DNA from: Pisaster brevispinus
Taxonomy: Eukaryota; Echinodermata; Asteroidea; Forcipulatida; Asteriidae
Direction of reading: 5' to 3'
Assembly (NCBI GenBank): GCA_023634235.1
Contig: JAMKCF010000008.1
Location: forward strand, 3,043,001 to 3,107,000
Length of the DNA: 64,000 nt
Each line of letters begins with the position of its first letter. Positions within the stretch are counted from its first letter, which is position 1. The translations under genes were made by a program, and so were the position numbers. The notes beneath the pieces are model-generated. The model was not told the DNA's origin. It did not search any database and saw only the letters and a list, made by a program, of their open reading frames with translations. Shown here piece after piece: positions 1-14,200 of this stretch.

Positions 1-519
1 TTGAAAGGTCAAGAAAAACCAAAAAGGTCAGGATGTATTTTTGTCTGCTATCTCAATATTGACTGACTCTGAGGAGAATTTCAATTGGTAATGCAGTCAA
101 CTTGACCTTTCAAACCAAATTTTCGACTCGACTGGCGTTAAAGACGGTCAATGCAACATTTACATTAGGCGCATATAAAGAGGAAAATGACTTGCAGTGA
201 CAAACAGTTACAGTGTTGTGAACTTCCCAAAGAAGAAATCAATATATCAGCTGAGAAATTAAGAAAGTGACCATCTCAAGGTGTAAACATTTTCACAGTC
301 GTACAAAGGAACAACAACAGAAGTTGGGGCAGGGTGGGGGGAGGTAATAGGCAGTGTACAACTTTAAAAGGTATTAAAAAATGTTTATATTTCTACAGTA
401 GAATCTACAGAGAAGGCACGCAGCACAAACTGGGGAAAATTACTGGAAAATCCAGCATGCAGTCAGGTCAATTATGCTGGGTATTATTGTTGTTGGTTTT
501 TATTTGGGAGAACTTTGAC

Positions 520-715
520 AGCTATCAGGCCAGGAATTTCATCTTCGAGAGGGCAAGGTCATTTGCTTTTTTTAATAAAGGGGCACTTCCATTGGATAAT
601 TGAAAGTCTAGGGGAAACTATAGAAGGGGCACCAAGGCTGAGACCAGGGCAACTGAGACCAGGGCAACAGAGGCCTCTCAAGCCGTGGCCTTCATGTGAT
701 TCCAGGCAAACATTT
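520..715. repeat. dispersed repeat family E copy
   Basis: Carries CAGGAATTTCATCTTCGAGA, GGGCACTTCCATTGGATAAT, GGGGCACCAAGGCTGAGACC and GATTCCAGGC. Family E is about 150-190 bp, with short inverted ends around CAGGCCTGGAATT. Other copies with the same wording: about 9325..9485, 20640..20770, 23375..23500, 25075..25215, 26520..26680, 28000..28112, 30205..30370, 30730..30870 and 54290..54415. Confidence 0.75.
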
Positions 716-1769
716 TAAAATGCACACTGAAACAGACAAACACAACAAAAAGTTGACAACCCCTGTTGGAGGAGGGAAGGCTAAGTCTTCAAAATTAATA
801 GTACTCTAGGGGGGAACTTAAAAATATTTATCTTTTGACAATCCCTCTTAAGGTAAAAATGGATATCCAGTATAACATACACCCTTGATTAAGGTCTATG
901 ACTCCTTTAATTTCCTTGAATCGACACGTCTCCCCAATGGCTCCAGAATTTTCCAGTGACAACAACGAAGACGTACTGCTGTGTTAGACTCATTGTGGAC
1001 TCCCCGTCTCAGCTGTGATTAGACTCAGGTCATGCTGATGAAATCAAACCCGCCCCGGGGTAATGGAATTTCAATGTTTAGCGGCCTGGTGGCAAGGCCT
1101 TCTGAGGATAATTACGTCCTGATTATCTCCTTTGTATCAATGTAAATTGCACTCGATCAAACGAAAGATTTATTTTTGTAAAACTGATTTCTTGTTCTTT
1201 CTTTGTCCATTCGCTGTTGTTTTTAATTGGCCTGTTCTAGGGAAAGGTACAAAAGCTATGCTTCACTGTTTTTCCCCCGCACGCTATCAATCATCGTATA
1301 AAGTTGTAATGTTTAAATTCAATAGACCGTGCAAGTCTAACTTTTGGGATCAATTTGGGACACACCTACATGTACATTGCTTTAACACGTGAAGGAAACA
1401 AACTCAAGCACTTTACCGTGTCCCAATTTTCGAATATGCATGAGACTTGCAAAGTCCCTTCCCATGTTTTACAATTAATTATAGGCTACATACTGCAAAC
1501 TAATTTATTTCTGTGACAACAAATTTGTATAACTTTGTACAAAATTTTCCTTAAGCATAATATAAATTGCCATTGTGGGTGTCAAAGTAAAATGAATGTC
1601 AAATTGAATTTATTACAATTTGTTTTTCTCTATAGGCTGCCTATTAAACTTCCTTCTTTCATATTAGCAATTTTCTTGGGTTTGTTGACCCTACCTAAAG
1701 CTATTTTTTCGCACATGTATTGTAAATAACAACTGCAAAATGGCCTGATGTTTCGACCTTTACAAACTC

Positions 1770-1900
1770 TATCTCAAAGACCTTTATTTAAGAAAGACAC
1801 TGCTCGGGTCTAAACGCCAGGCCATTACTGCATCTCGCAGGTCACTTTGGTAGGTCTATGCAGTTTGCAATCATCTAATACATTATTTTCTCTCTCATAA
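1770..1900. repeat. dispersed repeat family J, copy 1
   Basis: AAGAAAGACACTGCTCGGGT, AAACGCCAGGCCATTACTGC, TAGGTCTATGCAGTTTGCAA. The second copy is at 25600..25730 with GAGAAAGACTCTGCTAGGGT, AAACGTCAGGCCACTAAC and AAGCAGTTTGCAACAGC. Confidence 0.65.
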
Positions 1901-2167
1901 CTTAAAACCGTAGATCAAGTGTTGAAATCTGAAATCCATGCATGAAGTGCACAGCTATTAATGAGAAGTGTACATCTTGTTATGACGGTCACTTATCGTA
2001 AGGCTCTAGAAAGGTCTCTCTCGAGGTGGTTGTAAAAATACAGGGGAAAGAGAATGAAGAGGAAGAGAGATTCACACAGTACAAAAAAACAACTAAATTT
2101 ACATCTAGGAGAGATATTAGGTGGCAGGAAAGCAAACAAATCTTAGTCAAAAATAAAATGTACGTAC

Positions 2168-2235
2168 CTGAAATATTTGCTTCAGGGAAAACAGGGCCCT
2201 TCTAAGCTCCCGTCCAGTTGAGTTGAGCAACTTTT
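2168..2235 (-). CDS. FHOD: FHOD internal exon (armadillo/FH3 region start)
   Basis: 68 nt flanked by a TCTTACAG acceptor and a GTACGT donor. With a leading partial codon it reads KLLNST followed by GRELRRALFSLKQIFQ. This matches the FHOD segment after the RTQLSVRV block (EKLYNSSGRDLRRALFSLK in vertebrates). It needs a preceding exon that ends with a single base (G giving GAA, Glu). The next FHOD exon was not seen in 1..2167. Confidence 0.88.
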
Positions 2236-5200
2236 CTGTAAGAGGGAAAAAAGAAAAACAATTGAAAAATGACTTTGCTTAAAGTACAAAACTTAATTGA
2301 GAAATGAAGTTTCAACACTGAAATATATGTTTACTGTATTATTGACAGTTGACACCAGAACACACTGATGAATATGATAACTTCTCCATCATTTCCTGAG
2401 TCAGAGAGACAAGGTCAGAAAACTGTCAAAAAACTTAATACCTCAAGGTTTTCTCTCTTTGCACAAGTATTATACCAACTTGGGTCTACAGACATTTTTC
2501 ATCCAGCAGTTTTGCGCAGTTGTTAACTTTTTCATTTGTTGTCTGTCCATCTGTGCATTTTTGTTGTACCCCTTGCAGCCTGCTGTTCTGGTCATTTTCA
2601 CTTTCAAATGTAAAATGTAGTTGGGGGTCCATATTTCGCCGACATCAACACATGGTATGATTTCTTCCAGCCCACTTGCATGTTTCTTGAGATTTGTGTT
2701 TGTTGTCTGTCTATCTGTGCACTTTTTTTGCCCCTTGTGGCCTGCTAGTCCAGTCATTTTCACTTTCAAATCTAAAACTGTTGTGCCAGGATGCCAGTTT
2801 ATTTAATAAACCATGTATTTTATCTACCTGCAGCAAAGTATTAAGAACAGGAATACACTTTGTGCACACTCAATGCGATTACTGAGTAGCAATTGACTGA
2901 CAACTTATACATTTGCCCCCCAAAAAGGGGGAATTGATAACTGCCATTAACAAGTTCAAAATGTTTCTGTTAAGTAACCTATGGAATAAAGGCTAAATTT
3001 ACACAATACAGAGTTCGTCTTTCGCTACTACATGTACAACCAATTTGCAATGGTAAAGTTGAGTCTTCTTGTAGAAATAACACTCATGAGCTGTCTTCCC
3101 CCTTGTAGAGACTCACAGACATGTGACCCCAGAGCAATCAACGATATAAAAAAAAAACATGACCACCCCATATTTCGGTACCTGTTAGCTCCTTGATTTT
3201 CTCTTTCCTGACGTCGGTGCACGCGTACACTTTACTCCGGCGGTTTAAATTCTTCCTACTCCAAAACCGGGTCAGCTCCGAATCAGAACTCATGATTAAA
3301 TCACTACTTGTATTCCAGCTCACACCGTGCAACGAGAAACATCACAGTATTCCACCAGCCTGTCTCCAGACAGGGTTTATTTTTGTATAAAGTTCAGACG
3401 ACGTGAATTTAAAGACGGTTATTCCAACTAAGCACTAATAGTAGCACATCCAAGAAAGCTGCAAACTCATGTATACAGAATCCATGTCCAAAAATATACA
3501 GATCCGCCCAAAACGCAGCGGGTAATTCTCACGCAAGTCTCCAATATGTACATTCATTAATCTTCAACGATGACAATAACAACAAAAACCCGTTACAAAC
3601 TCTAGCTCCGTGGGTTGACTGCCTGGCCCTCCTCAGCTGTTGCCAGCGACTTTCTCACCAGACATTGCCTTGGTCGTTTTTTAAAACTTTATGACTAAGT
3701 TGTAACTAATGTAAGATGTTGGCTGAGCCTAAGCAACCCCTGTGCATCTGCGGTAATGAGCACCACGGAGGTGCTGACAATGACAGGCTTCCTTATTACC
3801 ATATATCCTCCGTCATGGGTTTCCGATGACATCCGTTGCACAGTCATACTCTCAAAGTTTATCAAGCCATACCGTCCCTCCAGAACAAAAAAAAAGAACA
3901 AAAAGAAGCAGAACAAAAAACTTGCGAGAACATACGAATCCACCAGCTGAGTACAAAGCCTAGGCATTTAAAACTGTTGCACTTTCAGCTGTCCCAGACA
4001 TGGGTGAGTTCCAATTACACCCCTCGTAAAAATGCTGCATCCTTTATTAGGCCAGAGCAGTGGGCTATACCACAGGTGCTAAAAGGGGTGTTCATCTCAA
4101 AAAGTTTCTGAAATTACTTTTCTTGGCTCTTAATAGCGGAGGTCAACAAGCTCATACACGTTCAATTCAATTTGTGAATGTCTCAAGCTTGTTTGAGAAA
4201 GATTTACAACTTGCTCTTCTCAAATTAGAGGGAGGCATTACAGGATGTCAAAGGCATCCTGCCGATCAACTTGTAATATGAATACTGTAGTATTCAAATG
4301 TAATTTTATTTCTCCCCCTGGTATATGAACAGCTGTGAGGAAAGTGCATCACATCTTTGCTATGTCTCTCTTACAGTCGGTGAAACATGCATGTATTTTG
4401 GTCCACGTGCGTATTGAATTAAGATTGGTCAAAACAACTTCATGTTTTGCCAACGTCACTTACATTGTTCTGGAAAATATTTTTGCTCCATGAAAAAAAC
4501 AGAAGTTAAAGTTGTTTTGTTTACATATACAATATATAAGGCTCCCAAACATTCCTTCAGATGACGTAGTAATTACAATATATGTGCAAGCTGGTCTGGC
4601 TGGCCTTGGTGCCCGTCAACAAAAATGGCCTTGTCCAGACAAAACTGGAAAAAACCTTCTAAGCTCCTCAACTTTGTACCTTTACTGACAAAATTTCACA
4701 GAAAATATACAATCTTGGTTCATATTCACATACTGTACATGAACAGAGTAATTGGATAAATACAATTTATACTATAATGAAAGTCAACATTTCTTGCCCA
4801 GCACTTGTCACATAGTTTTATGAAATGAGGAAGTTCTAAAACAACCTTCTTAGGTCTTCAAAATACCCCCCAATCATGGCACAGCCATTTTGTCTTTTTC
4901 CCCATTCAAATCACAGTAACAAAACCGAGGCTGAAGGTGAAAATAGACTGGTACCTTCTTGGTATGATGAGGGTTTGTACGATCACACACAGGGGGCATG
5001 ACAAAGATGGTGGAAGCAACCCCCTGTGCAGTGTGTAAGCCCTAACAACTGAGGAACAAATTAGTGCGTGTACACACAATGTGGGGGCATGATTATGTGC
5101 CGTTCGGAGCCGGTGTGTCAAATGTCAGATGAGTACGATGACGAGGCAGAATTCCTAAGATGTCAAACACAGACAGTCACCAGCATCTGGTCTACAACTC

Positions 5201-8200
5201 ATCCCACATGCAGATTCTATGTAAGGCCAGGTACAAATTAATAAATGGTTAGGGTCTCCAGTTGACTTGCAAAAAAAATCCCAACCAACAGAGGGTTTTT
5301 TTTCTTTTCATATACTTAATTTTTGTATTTATCCTTGAAAGGTATCCGGCCTTGTGGAGAGAGCGTAGGCCTAAATTTACCAAAAGAATTCAATCCAAAC
5401 TCATGCCTAATCCCAATCACACCATGCATTAACATCAGAATTGATATTACATACATGACATAGGCTGAAGTCAAACCTGTCCGCTCAGACAGGCCGTAAA
5501 CACAAATTGCAGCATTGGTTATTCCCCAGGAAAACGCACTGATTAGTTTCACTCTGAGAGCCTACTACTGGTTGTAAAGTTCATACCAGCAATCCTCCAG
5601 AGAAATGTCTCTGTCTTAGAAGTTACTACTACTACTAATAATAATATAAAGTTATAAAGCTCAGTTTCTCATAACAGATTATTCAAGATGCTACAGAAGA
5701 GATACTACAAAAGTATCAATCTCTCTACAGAAAAATACACCCAAAAAGGAATGTTAATAACTTGCGGTAAACAGAAGTTTCTTAATATGAGTTTCAAATG
5801 TGTCGAGAGAGTTAAAATACTGTTATAAAAGAGAACATAACATTTGAAGAACTCACAGGTCACTTTGCTGCATTCAAAAATTTAAAGTTGGAAGTTCAAA
5901 AGATACCCAGATACCTCTCTGAACTAACACCTTGATTTTAAACAGGGCTCAAAATACCCAAAGTGGGTAACTGGTCAGTGAATCTAGTCATATTTAGGGA
6001 GAGGGCTTAGTAAACAGCACAGCCACACAAATCCTGCAGTCTGGTGTTTTTTCCAACACCATTTTACTGATGCATACTTTAGCTTTTCTAGACTAAACCT
6101 CATCCTGAAAGTTCTGCAAAACATTTAAACAAGGAAAAGACGGTCTTGTGTTGTAAACATATTTATCATTCAGTACAAAATCTACGCTACCAGGATCTGT
6201 AATCTAGTGGTGATTTTCTAGAGCCCTGCAAAAGCCAACAAAACACAAAACACAAACAAGTTTTTGTTTCTATCTGGCTTGATGGAACTACCAGAAGAAG
6301 ACTCTCTGGAGGAGCGTGATGAGAGAAGAGAGTAGGAGAGCTGTAAAGATGAAGCAGACTATGAGATGGTTTCACCATTAGGTCATCTATGAGACAGGGG
6401 ATGATGTGAAGGTTATAACAGCTGGGTGTTGGGTTGTTACAATCTACACTAGGGCCACTGTGTGTATTCCAGAATAGCAAGTAACCTTTGTTACTCAAGG
6501 TTTACTGTGACTGTGGCAGAAACCCTTCTAGAACATCGATCGTAGCAAAGTAGTTTTGCTGAAGTCACAAAAACTTAGGTATCTTTTATGGAGGAATTGT
6601 TCTGGGGTCTATTTTATGGCTCTGCTTACAGCATACAAAGCAGAAAAATTGGTACTTCACAGGTTAGGAAGGAATTTTTACGTAAGTGCAGGCGTTCTTC
6701 TCGTTATTAAGCATTCTATGCTCACACAGCTATTGCAGAAAGTCAGCGCTTACCCTGTAAGCGGAGAATAGTGACCGCCGGAGCGGAATTCTGCGGAAAG
6801 CAGAGCCATGAAATTGTGCCCTGATTAACTGAATGATTACATGAACTGCAGAAAATAATTGCAGTTTTGTCTCTCTGGGGTAATATTTTTATGATGCTAA
6901 GTTCTCATTGATTGGAAATTATGAAAACTAGGGTAAAAATTCTACAACCTCCCAGCTAGATATGGGAAACTGTCTTTTGTTTGGGCACCCTCAAGATCAG
7001 ATTGCTCATCTTCAGCGTGTCCAAAGTCAAGCATCACCCTCGACCAAGTTGACAAAGAAATCATATCACATTACTTAACTCTGGTTGCCGGATGGTTAAG
7101 TAGAATAGCATACAGGGCCCAGTTTCATAGAGCTGCTTAAGCACAAACAAGTAGCTAAGCACAACAAAATTATGATTACCTGAATAGGGTAACCAGACAA
7201 AATACCACTTTGCAGACAGCTTGTGATTGGTATCCTGCTAATTTTTTCTTAGCAGAAATTGTTTCATTATCAGTTGCTAATTAAGCATCTTCATAAAATT
7301 GGGGCTTAGAGCCTGAAATTATAAATGCCACTTTATCAGCCATGTACAACCCTCCTCACATGTACATTACACAGCGCACGCTCTAAATAACCTGTTTATC
7401 AAATGTCAACAGAGGGCTCACTTCCCTTTGAAGGTTCAGGAAAAAACATATCAAGAGTGTCTTGACACAAACACAGGTTAGATGCCCGCGGGGTAATGTG
7501 TACTTAAGCTCCTGAACATGTACCAGGCATGTAGTTGCATTCCTCTGGGACTGCTGCTTGTTAAAATTGTACAGTGTATTAGAGGAACATAACAAGTCAT
7601 TTAGACTGTACAGGTGTGATGCATTACATGTAATCAGTTCATTTATGTGATATCGTATGCTCCCCAAAAAAGACTTGCCATTCTTTTCTCTAAAATAGTC
7701 AATTTTTCCAGAATATTTTTTTGGAGGTTGGTCAGAGCACGGAGGAAGGAATTTTCTCTATGATCGGAGCTATTACAGCTTTTCATCCCTTGAGCTTGCA
7801 AATACTTTATGAATGAAAAAAACAAAAAAGATTGAATCAGGTTGCTAAAAAAAGTACTTGCCCTTTAAAACAAGCCAACAACAAGGAAAGTTTTCCACCA
7901 TTTACCATGTTAGTTGTGTGCAAATCTCTGAACTTTAATATTTTCAATCTTACCGATGTTGTGCAAACCCTGAAAGAGGTTCATGAGTATGATGATCAAG
8001 CACAGTTTACATGAACTTCTTTTTTAAAGTTCCTCTTCACGTTTCTTGAAGAATGACTCACCGTCTGATCCGGGAAGCCTTCTATAGCTTCTTAAGTATT
8101 TCCCCCATAGACAGGATGTGAAATATGCAACCACGGGGCCCCAATCTCATCAGGGCTATTCCAAGCAAAACATTACTTAGCAAATTTCCATGCTTATTAT

Positions 8201-11200
8201 TAAAAAGAAAAATAGCAGGGAACTTTGGCTGGTAACTTGTATCTGCTGAGCGATGTTGCCAAGCACGTTGTGGTGCCTCTGATTAGTACTGTTTACAAGC
8301 AGAATAGACCAACAGTTCCTCTAGAAACAATCGTTCTTCTTACATACACAATATGCGTATGTGGTCAAGATCCACAAAAAGGCCCTGAGTTTTATCGTTG
8401 AGAGGGCAAGGCCATTTTCGCTTTGCAAAGGGAAATTTCATTAAAAACAATTAAAGCCTATGGGAAACGTCTGAAAAAGCACCAAGGCCAAGACTAGGAC
8501 AACAGAGGCAGGGTCTCCTTGGCCTCCATGTAATGCCAGGCCTGCATACATTTCTATCTAACCTGTTGTACATGCCAACAATGTAACTTTTTGAACCATA
8601 CATTGTAAATGAAAATTGCCTATATGTAAAAAAAAAACTGCTCCAACTTTCCTCCCTGTTTGAGCCAGGAATCCTTCCAGGAAACAGTTGTCCAGTTCAT
8701 GAGAAATCCCGACCCCCAACAAGTTGACGTAAAGGTTGTTTTTCCCAGCTCCTCGGGACATTTCTCACAGCCTTTGAATACAGACAATGTAGACCTGCTG
8801 ACAAACCTAAGTAAATAGGTTTAAGTTGTTGGATTAGTGAGCTCTTAGAGGACAAAGAGAAGGAAATTGTTCGACCAAAGAGTTTGGTTTTTGTTTGAGG
8901 AAGAGTTGTCAAGATTTACGTATCATCCGATCAGATGTGTCACAGTTGCTACAGTTATGTTTGCTTTGTATACGTAGCTTGGTCGCACAGTGTACACAGT
9001 GGTCGTTGATGACTTGTATTCAAGATTTTCGTAACACCTGACACCGGGGTTGGAACATGGAGGCCGCTAATCTCTTTAAAGGAAAAGTGGGATTAGGCAG
9101 TCATGTATTGCAAGACGGAAGAACGTGTTCGATCAGAGTAAGTTCCAGCACTGCCTGCAGACCTTGCTTTGTTGAAATGAGAGTGTTTCATGGAACTGGA
9201 ATTTCTGTAAGAAACTTTTGAAAAGGCATGGCCAGACGGACACCACAAAGTAGTTGTACAGATTAAAGCAAATTAAGATTTGAACAGCTTCCCTCATGAC
9301 TTAAACTTTGTTCTTGAAGTTGCTTGAAATTACTTGAAGGGGTAAATGTGGGTGGTTCCCCCCCCCCGATACTTTGTTCTTGTAAGGGCAAGGCAGATTT
9401 ACCTTTCCTAAGGGCACCTCTATAAGGGAATTGTGAATTTCTACTGAAACATTCCAAGGGGCACCAAGGCAAAATGGCCCGGGGCACGGAGGTAAATACA
9501 ACAATTGCCCCATTGAAGTACCAAGCCAGAATGAGAAGACAATTTTACAGACTACCAATGAATGAGGTTTGTGATACAAACCAATGATCCCGCCTACCCC
9601 CCCCCCCCCTCCCAAATGATCCTTGTAATAGCTTCAACAATCAAGTAATAAAGATAATTGAATTTGTATAAACAAAACTAATAGGTTTGTAAACACTATC
9701 TGCCTGGCATGATCTTGCCCGAAGGCTTGTTAGCGCTCTGATGTAAACCTGTGATAATTATCTAGTGGGGTTTATGGATACAACAATAATAATTACACGA
9801 GATGTCTTTGAAGAACACATCTACCAATAAGGTATTCAAGGTTCTTGAACGAACAGAAAATATTTTTCAAGGCAGGTTTTTGAAACTTGTGAATTTTGAG
9901 ACTGATTTTTATAAAGCACCTTATGAGAGTTTGAGGGTTTACAAGGTGCTGAGGGTGTTCATCAGCCACTGCCAGAAACACCGTGGCAAACCCCCTTCTC
10001 TTACAAAGTCTCAATGATAAGAGTGTTACTGGGTTCTTTAACATGCATTACATAACACACTGGACCAACAGCTATAAGTTCCATCCAAAGGACGAAAACT
10101 TCTGAGTTGTGGTGGTTCTGAAAAGAACCAGTATGCCCCGATGGCCTTCAGAGTTGTCAACCATTATATTACTGGTTCTGAAACAAGCACCACAACTCAT
10201 AGAATGATTTATGCGTAAAGTGTCCCCACAAAACTCACTAGATTGTATTCCTACCATGCAAAGTTTCAAGTCCTACTCATGCGATAATAGTTAATACCCC
10301 TGCAAAATGTCGAGCGTTATCAGTTAGTGATGATATCTGACGTACTTAATAAGATATTTATTGTGATTGTCAAAGCGTTAATGAATTGAGCAATGGATTC
10401 TTGGAATGTAAAAATATACAGAGTAAACAGCTTCAGGTGAGGACAATTGAGTAAATAAACAACAACATCGATGATTCACATCGTGGAAATGTTTATGATA
10501 AATACAGGAATTTCCCATCCATTTATTGAAGTACAAGAAGAATAAAAACAAGTTTGTTTGTTAAAATTGTTTACTTTTGGTTTACTCCTTCCTCAATTGT
10601 TGAAAATTTTATTTAAAGGTAGGGTCTTACCTTGTTTTTTGTCAATGTAAAGCTGATTTATCGACAAAATTTTCAAGGAAGACACAATAAAAGTCACACG
10701 TGAAAGTTTCAACTAAATATCTACTTGAAAACTGCAAAAAAATTGTCACGGTATTTTCACAAGAATGTCAAATCTATCCACAGATGGGTGACAGTGCATA
10801 CCAACCACAACTCTGGCCGTAACATTCGCGAACAGACACCAACCCTCAGACATTTGAGAACCAATTCATGCATGAATCAGATTAAAATGTTTTGGGGTAA
10901 AAAAATTATCAAACCAAACCATATTACTTCGAAGGGAATCCTTTCTCAAAATAGTTAATACTATCAACAGCTGCAGTGCTTCTCACCAAGTAAGCTTTTA
11001 TGGTCATTAATTCTTGGAGAACTTATCAATCAATGATCCTGCTCTTCACCCTAACCATCAAAGGGAAAAATGATTTATTCAGTTGTGTTAGATGGGGGGA
11101 ACTGCACTGCCAAACCTACAGTGCACCACCCAAAATGTGGGCTTACTTTTTCTGGCCATTTTTTAAAAAGAAATTTAGTTTTTCCTATTACCTTTGTCTG

Positions 11201-14200
11201 ATACTGGTAATGTAGGCCTATCACATGAAGTTACATGTATGTATTTGTCTGTAATGTCTACAATCAAAAAAATACGATGAATATATCAATAATTATCATA
11301 AATTTGAATTAGATTTCACTTAAAAGGTAGAGGTCGGCATATTTGTTAATTGGAAAAGCGTCCATTGTACTCTTCACCAGGCTGCAAACCAAATTCGCCC
11401 ATTTCATGAATGTTTATTGTGTGGCTCATTCAGGTACAGGGTCGGACTTTTATTTCATTTTCAAGGATGTGGTTTTTATTCTTTTGTCACCAACAACAAA
11501 TGGCCGCCATGTTTGCCTCCAATGCTCCTTTTGTACACATGTACCTGGATAGTGTAAACACGCAGTGAAGTGCTTGTTAGTCAGTGTACTTCAAAATGTA
11601 GCCTACAATGTACACACAGTAAACTTCAATCTTGTTGACACAATTTGCAGAGAAACTGAAAGAGTTTATTCACAAAAATGTGTATGTGTTTTTCCAACTT
11701 GCTTTCTAACTTTTATTGTAAGATTGATAAATATTCATTAATATTGTATTATTTTGGTTTTTACCCTTACACCTACATGTGTGTCAAGCGCTGTACACTC
11801 AGGGCTTCCCGACACCTGCGTGAAAAAAAAAATCATTTCCACAGGCTACTGGGGTGGGATTCGAACCCACTACCCCCACATTCTCTAGAGCAGGGCCCAA
11901 TTTCATGGCACTGCTCAGTGCAGAATTCACAGTGGGCTTATGCCCCACTACGGCCTCTACAAGAACATGCTTTACATGGCACCATGAAAGCACATAAATC
12001 TTTGGTAAGCAGGGTTGTGAAATTTCGCCCAGAAGTTTCAACCACATGACCGCCTTCCAAAGCAAACAAAACCCACAGGCTTCTTGGCTGGGATTCACTT
12101 GTTTGCAGTTACCCATTTCAAATTACAGGATTCAAACTGACCTGTCATTACCGGGAGCCCTTGGCGGTCAGGTAGTTGAAACATCCGCTCTAGAATTTGG
12201 TTTTTACCCGATGTGTATTAAAGCTCGGGTGGGATTTGAACCCACGACCTTTGCATTGCAAGAGCAGATGTCTTACCACTAGACCACCAAGCTAGCCTGC
12301 TGGCTAGAGCAGTTTTTTTTCACAGAACTCAGGAAAAGTACCGTGTATACAGTGCTTTAAATACACATAGGTGTAAGGGTATAAACAAGATTATATTCTT
12401 TATCCCTGATGCAAAATTTACATCTATTGGAACATTATCAATATTTCCAGAAGAAGAAAAAAAGAAAACATAAAGTATGTAAACATGTTTACTTTTCTGC
12501 TCTCTTGTTTTCATTTTGTAAACATTATTTCCTGGTTTGGTCATGGGAACAATTACACCATACCCGCAAAGTCATGTTAGTTGGAAAACCTAATTGCCTA
12601 TGCATGCATGTTGGCCTCCCATCGAAAATACCCCCACAGTTCAGCAAGACCATGACGGCAGTGAAACGGAACTAAAGCAACAATTAACAACGAAACACCG
12701 TATTCCACATTTAGCTGGAATTCCCCCTCGCTTCATTACCAAAACAAAACAGCCTCTCCTCCACAGGAACAAGGTTCTACCAGCCCTCCCAACAATGATC
12801 CAAAAAAATGAACAAGGCAGGAGGCACTCTCCCAGAGCCTAAAAGAAAGAAAAAAAGACGCCCGCGAACAAATTCCAAAGGAAATCAAATCTGGGCCTGC
12901 ACTGAACGGGAATAGATTTACCTAACCAATCATGATGTAGGAGAAATAAAACACTACCTCCTCAAGAGTGGATGACTTGATGATGAAGTAATTCGATCTA
13001 ATTTGTGAATGGGGGGAGAGAAGGGCTCCGTGATGTCATGGAGTTTGTTGTCAAACTTCTTGGAGGATATTGTTCTGTGGGGTTCTGGTACAAGCAATTG
13101 ACCCTGGGTTTATTTATAGGGACAGGTTGCCGAGCTTGCTAACTGGTCACCTTGCAATGGATTGTGTGTGGGTGGAGAGAAGAATCTTTAGGCCAATGAC
13201 CTTTAAGATTATAGAACAAGACTTCAAGAAGAGAAAATCTGTAGATGTGGGAGATTTTTTATGACAGGGATCCTCTAAAGCATCTTAAATATATGATTGA
13301 CAAAACTGTCTCAAACACCCTTTGCCTCCCACTCTACCCAGTTTTAAATGACAGTACAAGAATTTTACATTTTAATGCAGGACTTGTTTTGTTTTCTTCG
13401 CTGCTTATGGGGGAATTTTAAATATTTTTCTCTATTCATCTCTTCTGGCTGGCCCCGATTTTTTATATTTTTTATTGTCCTTGGGATTTTTACTGTAATG
13501 TATTGATTTTATCAACCTTGCTTCACTGTCTATTAATTTTTTTACGTTCTTTGTAATATCTTTGTATGTTTTGTCTCGCACAATTTTTCTGTTTTTATAT
13601 TAATGAATGTTTGTACTTGTTGGGCACCTTTGAAAAACAGTGTTTCACTGAGAGTTTTCCCCAGGACCAATAACATAAATAAGCCTAAATAAATAAACAA
13701 ACCTATGCCATGTTTACATTCCAATTCTTGCTCTCTGGTCTTATATTTCTTAAAATTGTTAGTCTATCCATCTCTAACTTCCGGGTGGTTTGGATTGTTC
13801 CTTTTACAGGCAGCATTAACATTCTGAACATAGGTAGAAGAAAATACAAATCCTCCAAAGCCTTGCCCTCTCCACATTTTCCTTTTTGACTGTTTTTATT
13901 TAGCTTCATGAAGAGTTACACTGTCAAATTGACACTTACAAAATAAAGCAATGTTGCACAGCGTTCTCTCTTAACAGTGGTCCACTGGCCGCACGCCAGT
14001 TAAAACACCTGAGGACCAGTCAAAAATATCTCCAAATTGTCCAGCTGGCTAGTTTAGTGTTGATGAAAAGCATCCATATTTCATTAAAAATATTGACTAG
14101 TGAAAAAGCTGACAGACTAGTGAAAATGACAAGCTAACTAGTCCTGCTGGCCAGTCACTAAAAAAAGTTAAGGGCAAACCCTGTTGCACTGTCCCTTTAA

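Larger units (their letters stand above)
1..2167. other. FHOD intron, no further gene seen
   Basis: Left of the last recognised FHOD exon I see no following FHOD exon. A family-E repeat occupies about 520..715. Part of a dispersed unit shared with 25.6 kb occupies about 1770..1900. The rest is AT-rich, featureless intron sequence with short chance frames. Confidence 0.5.

Noticed and set aside
7643..7825. minus-strand 60-codon frame with a coiled-coil-like stretch (NILEKLTILEKRMASLFW)
   Set aside because: Considered as an exon of a nested gene with the 5.3-kb exon, but no convincing donor or acceptor pair and no recognisable family.
11850..11892. antisense tRNA-like B box as a tRNA gene
   Set aside because: The same head plus body is repeated at several loci, which identifies a SINE.
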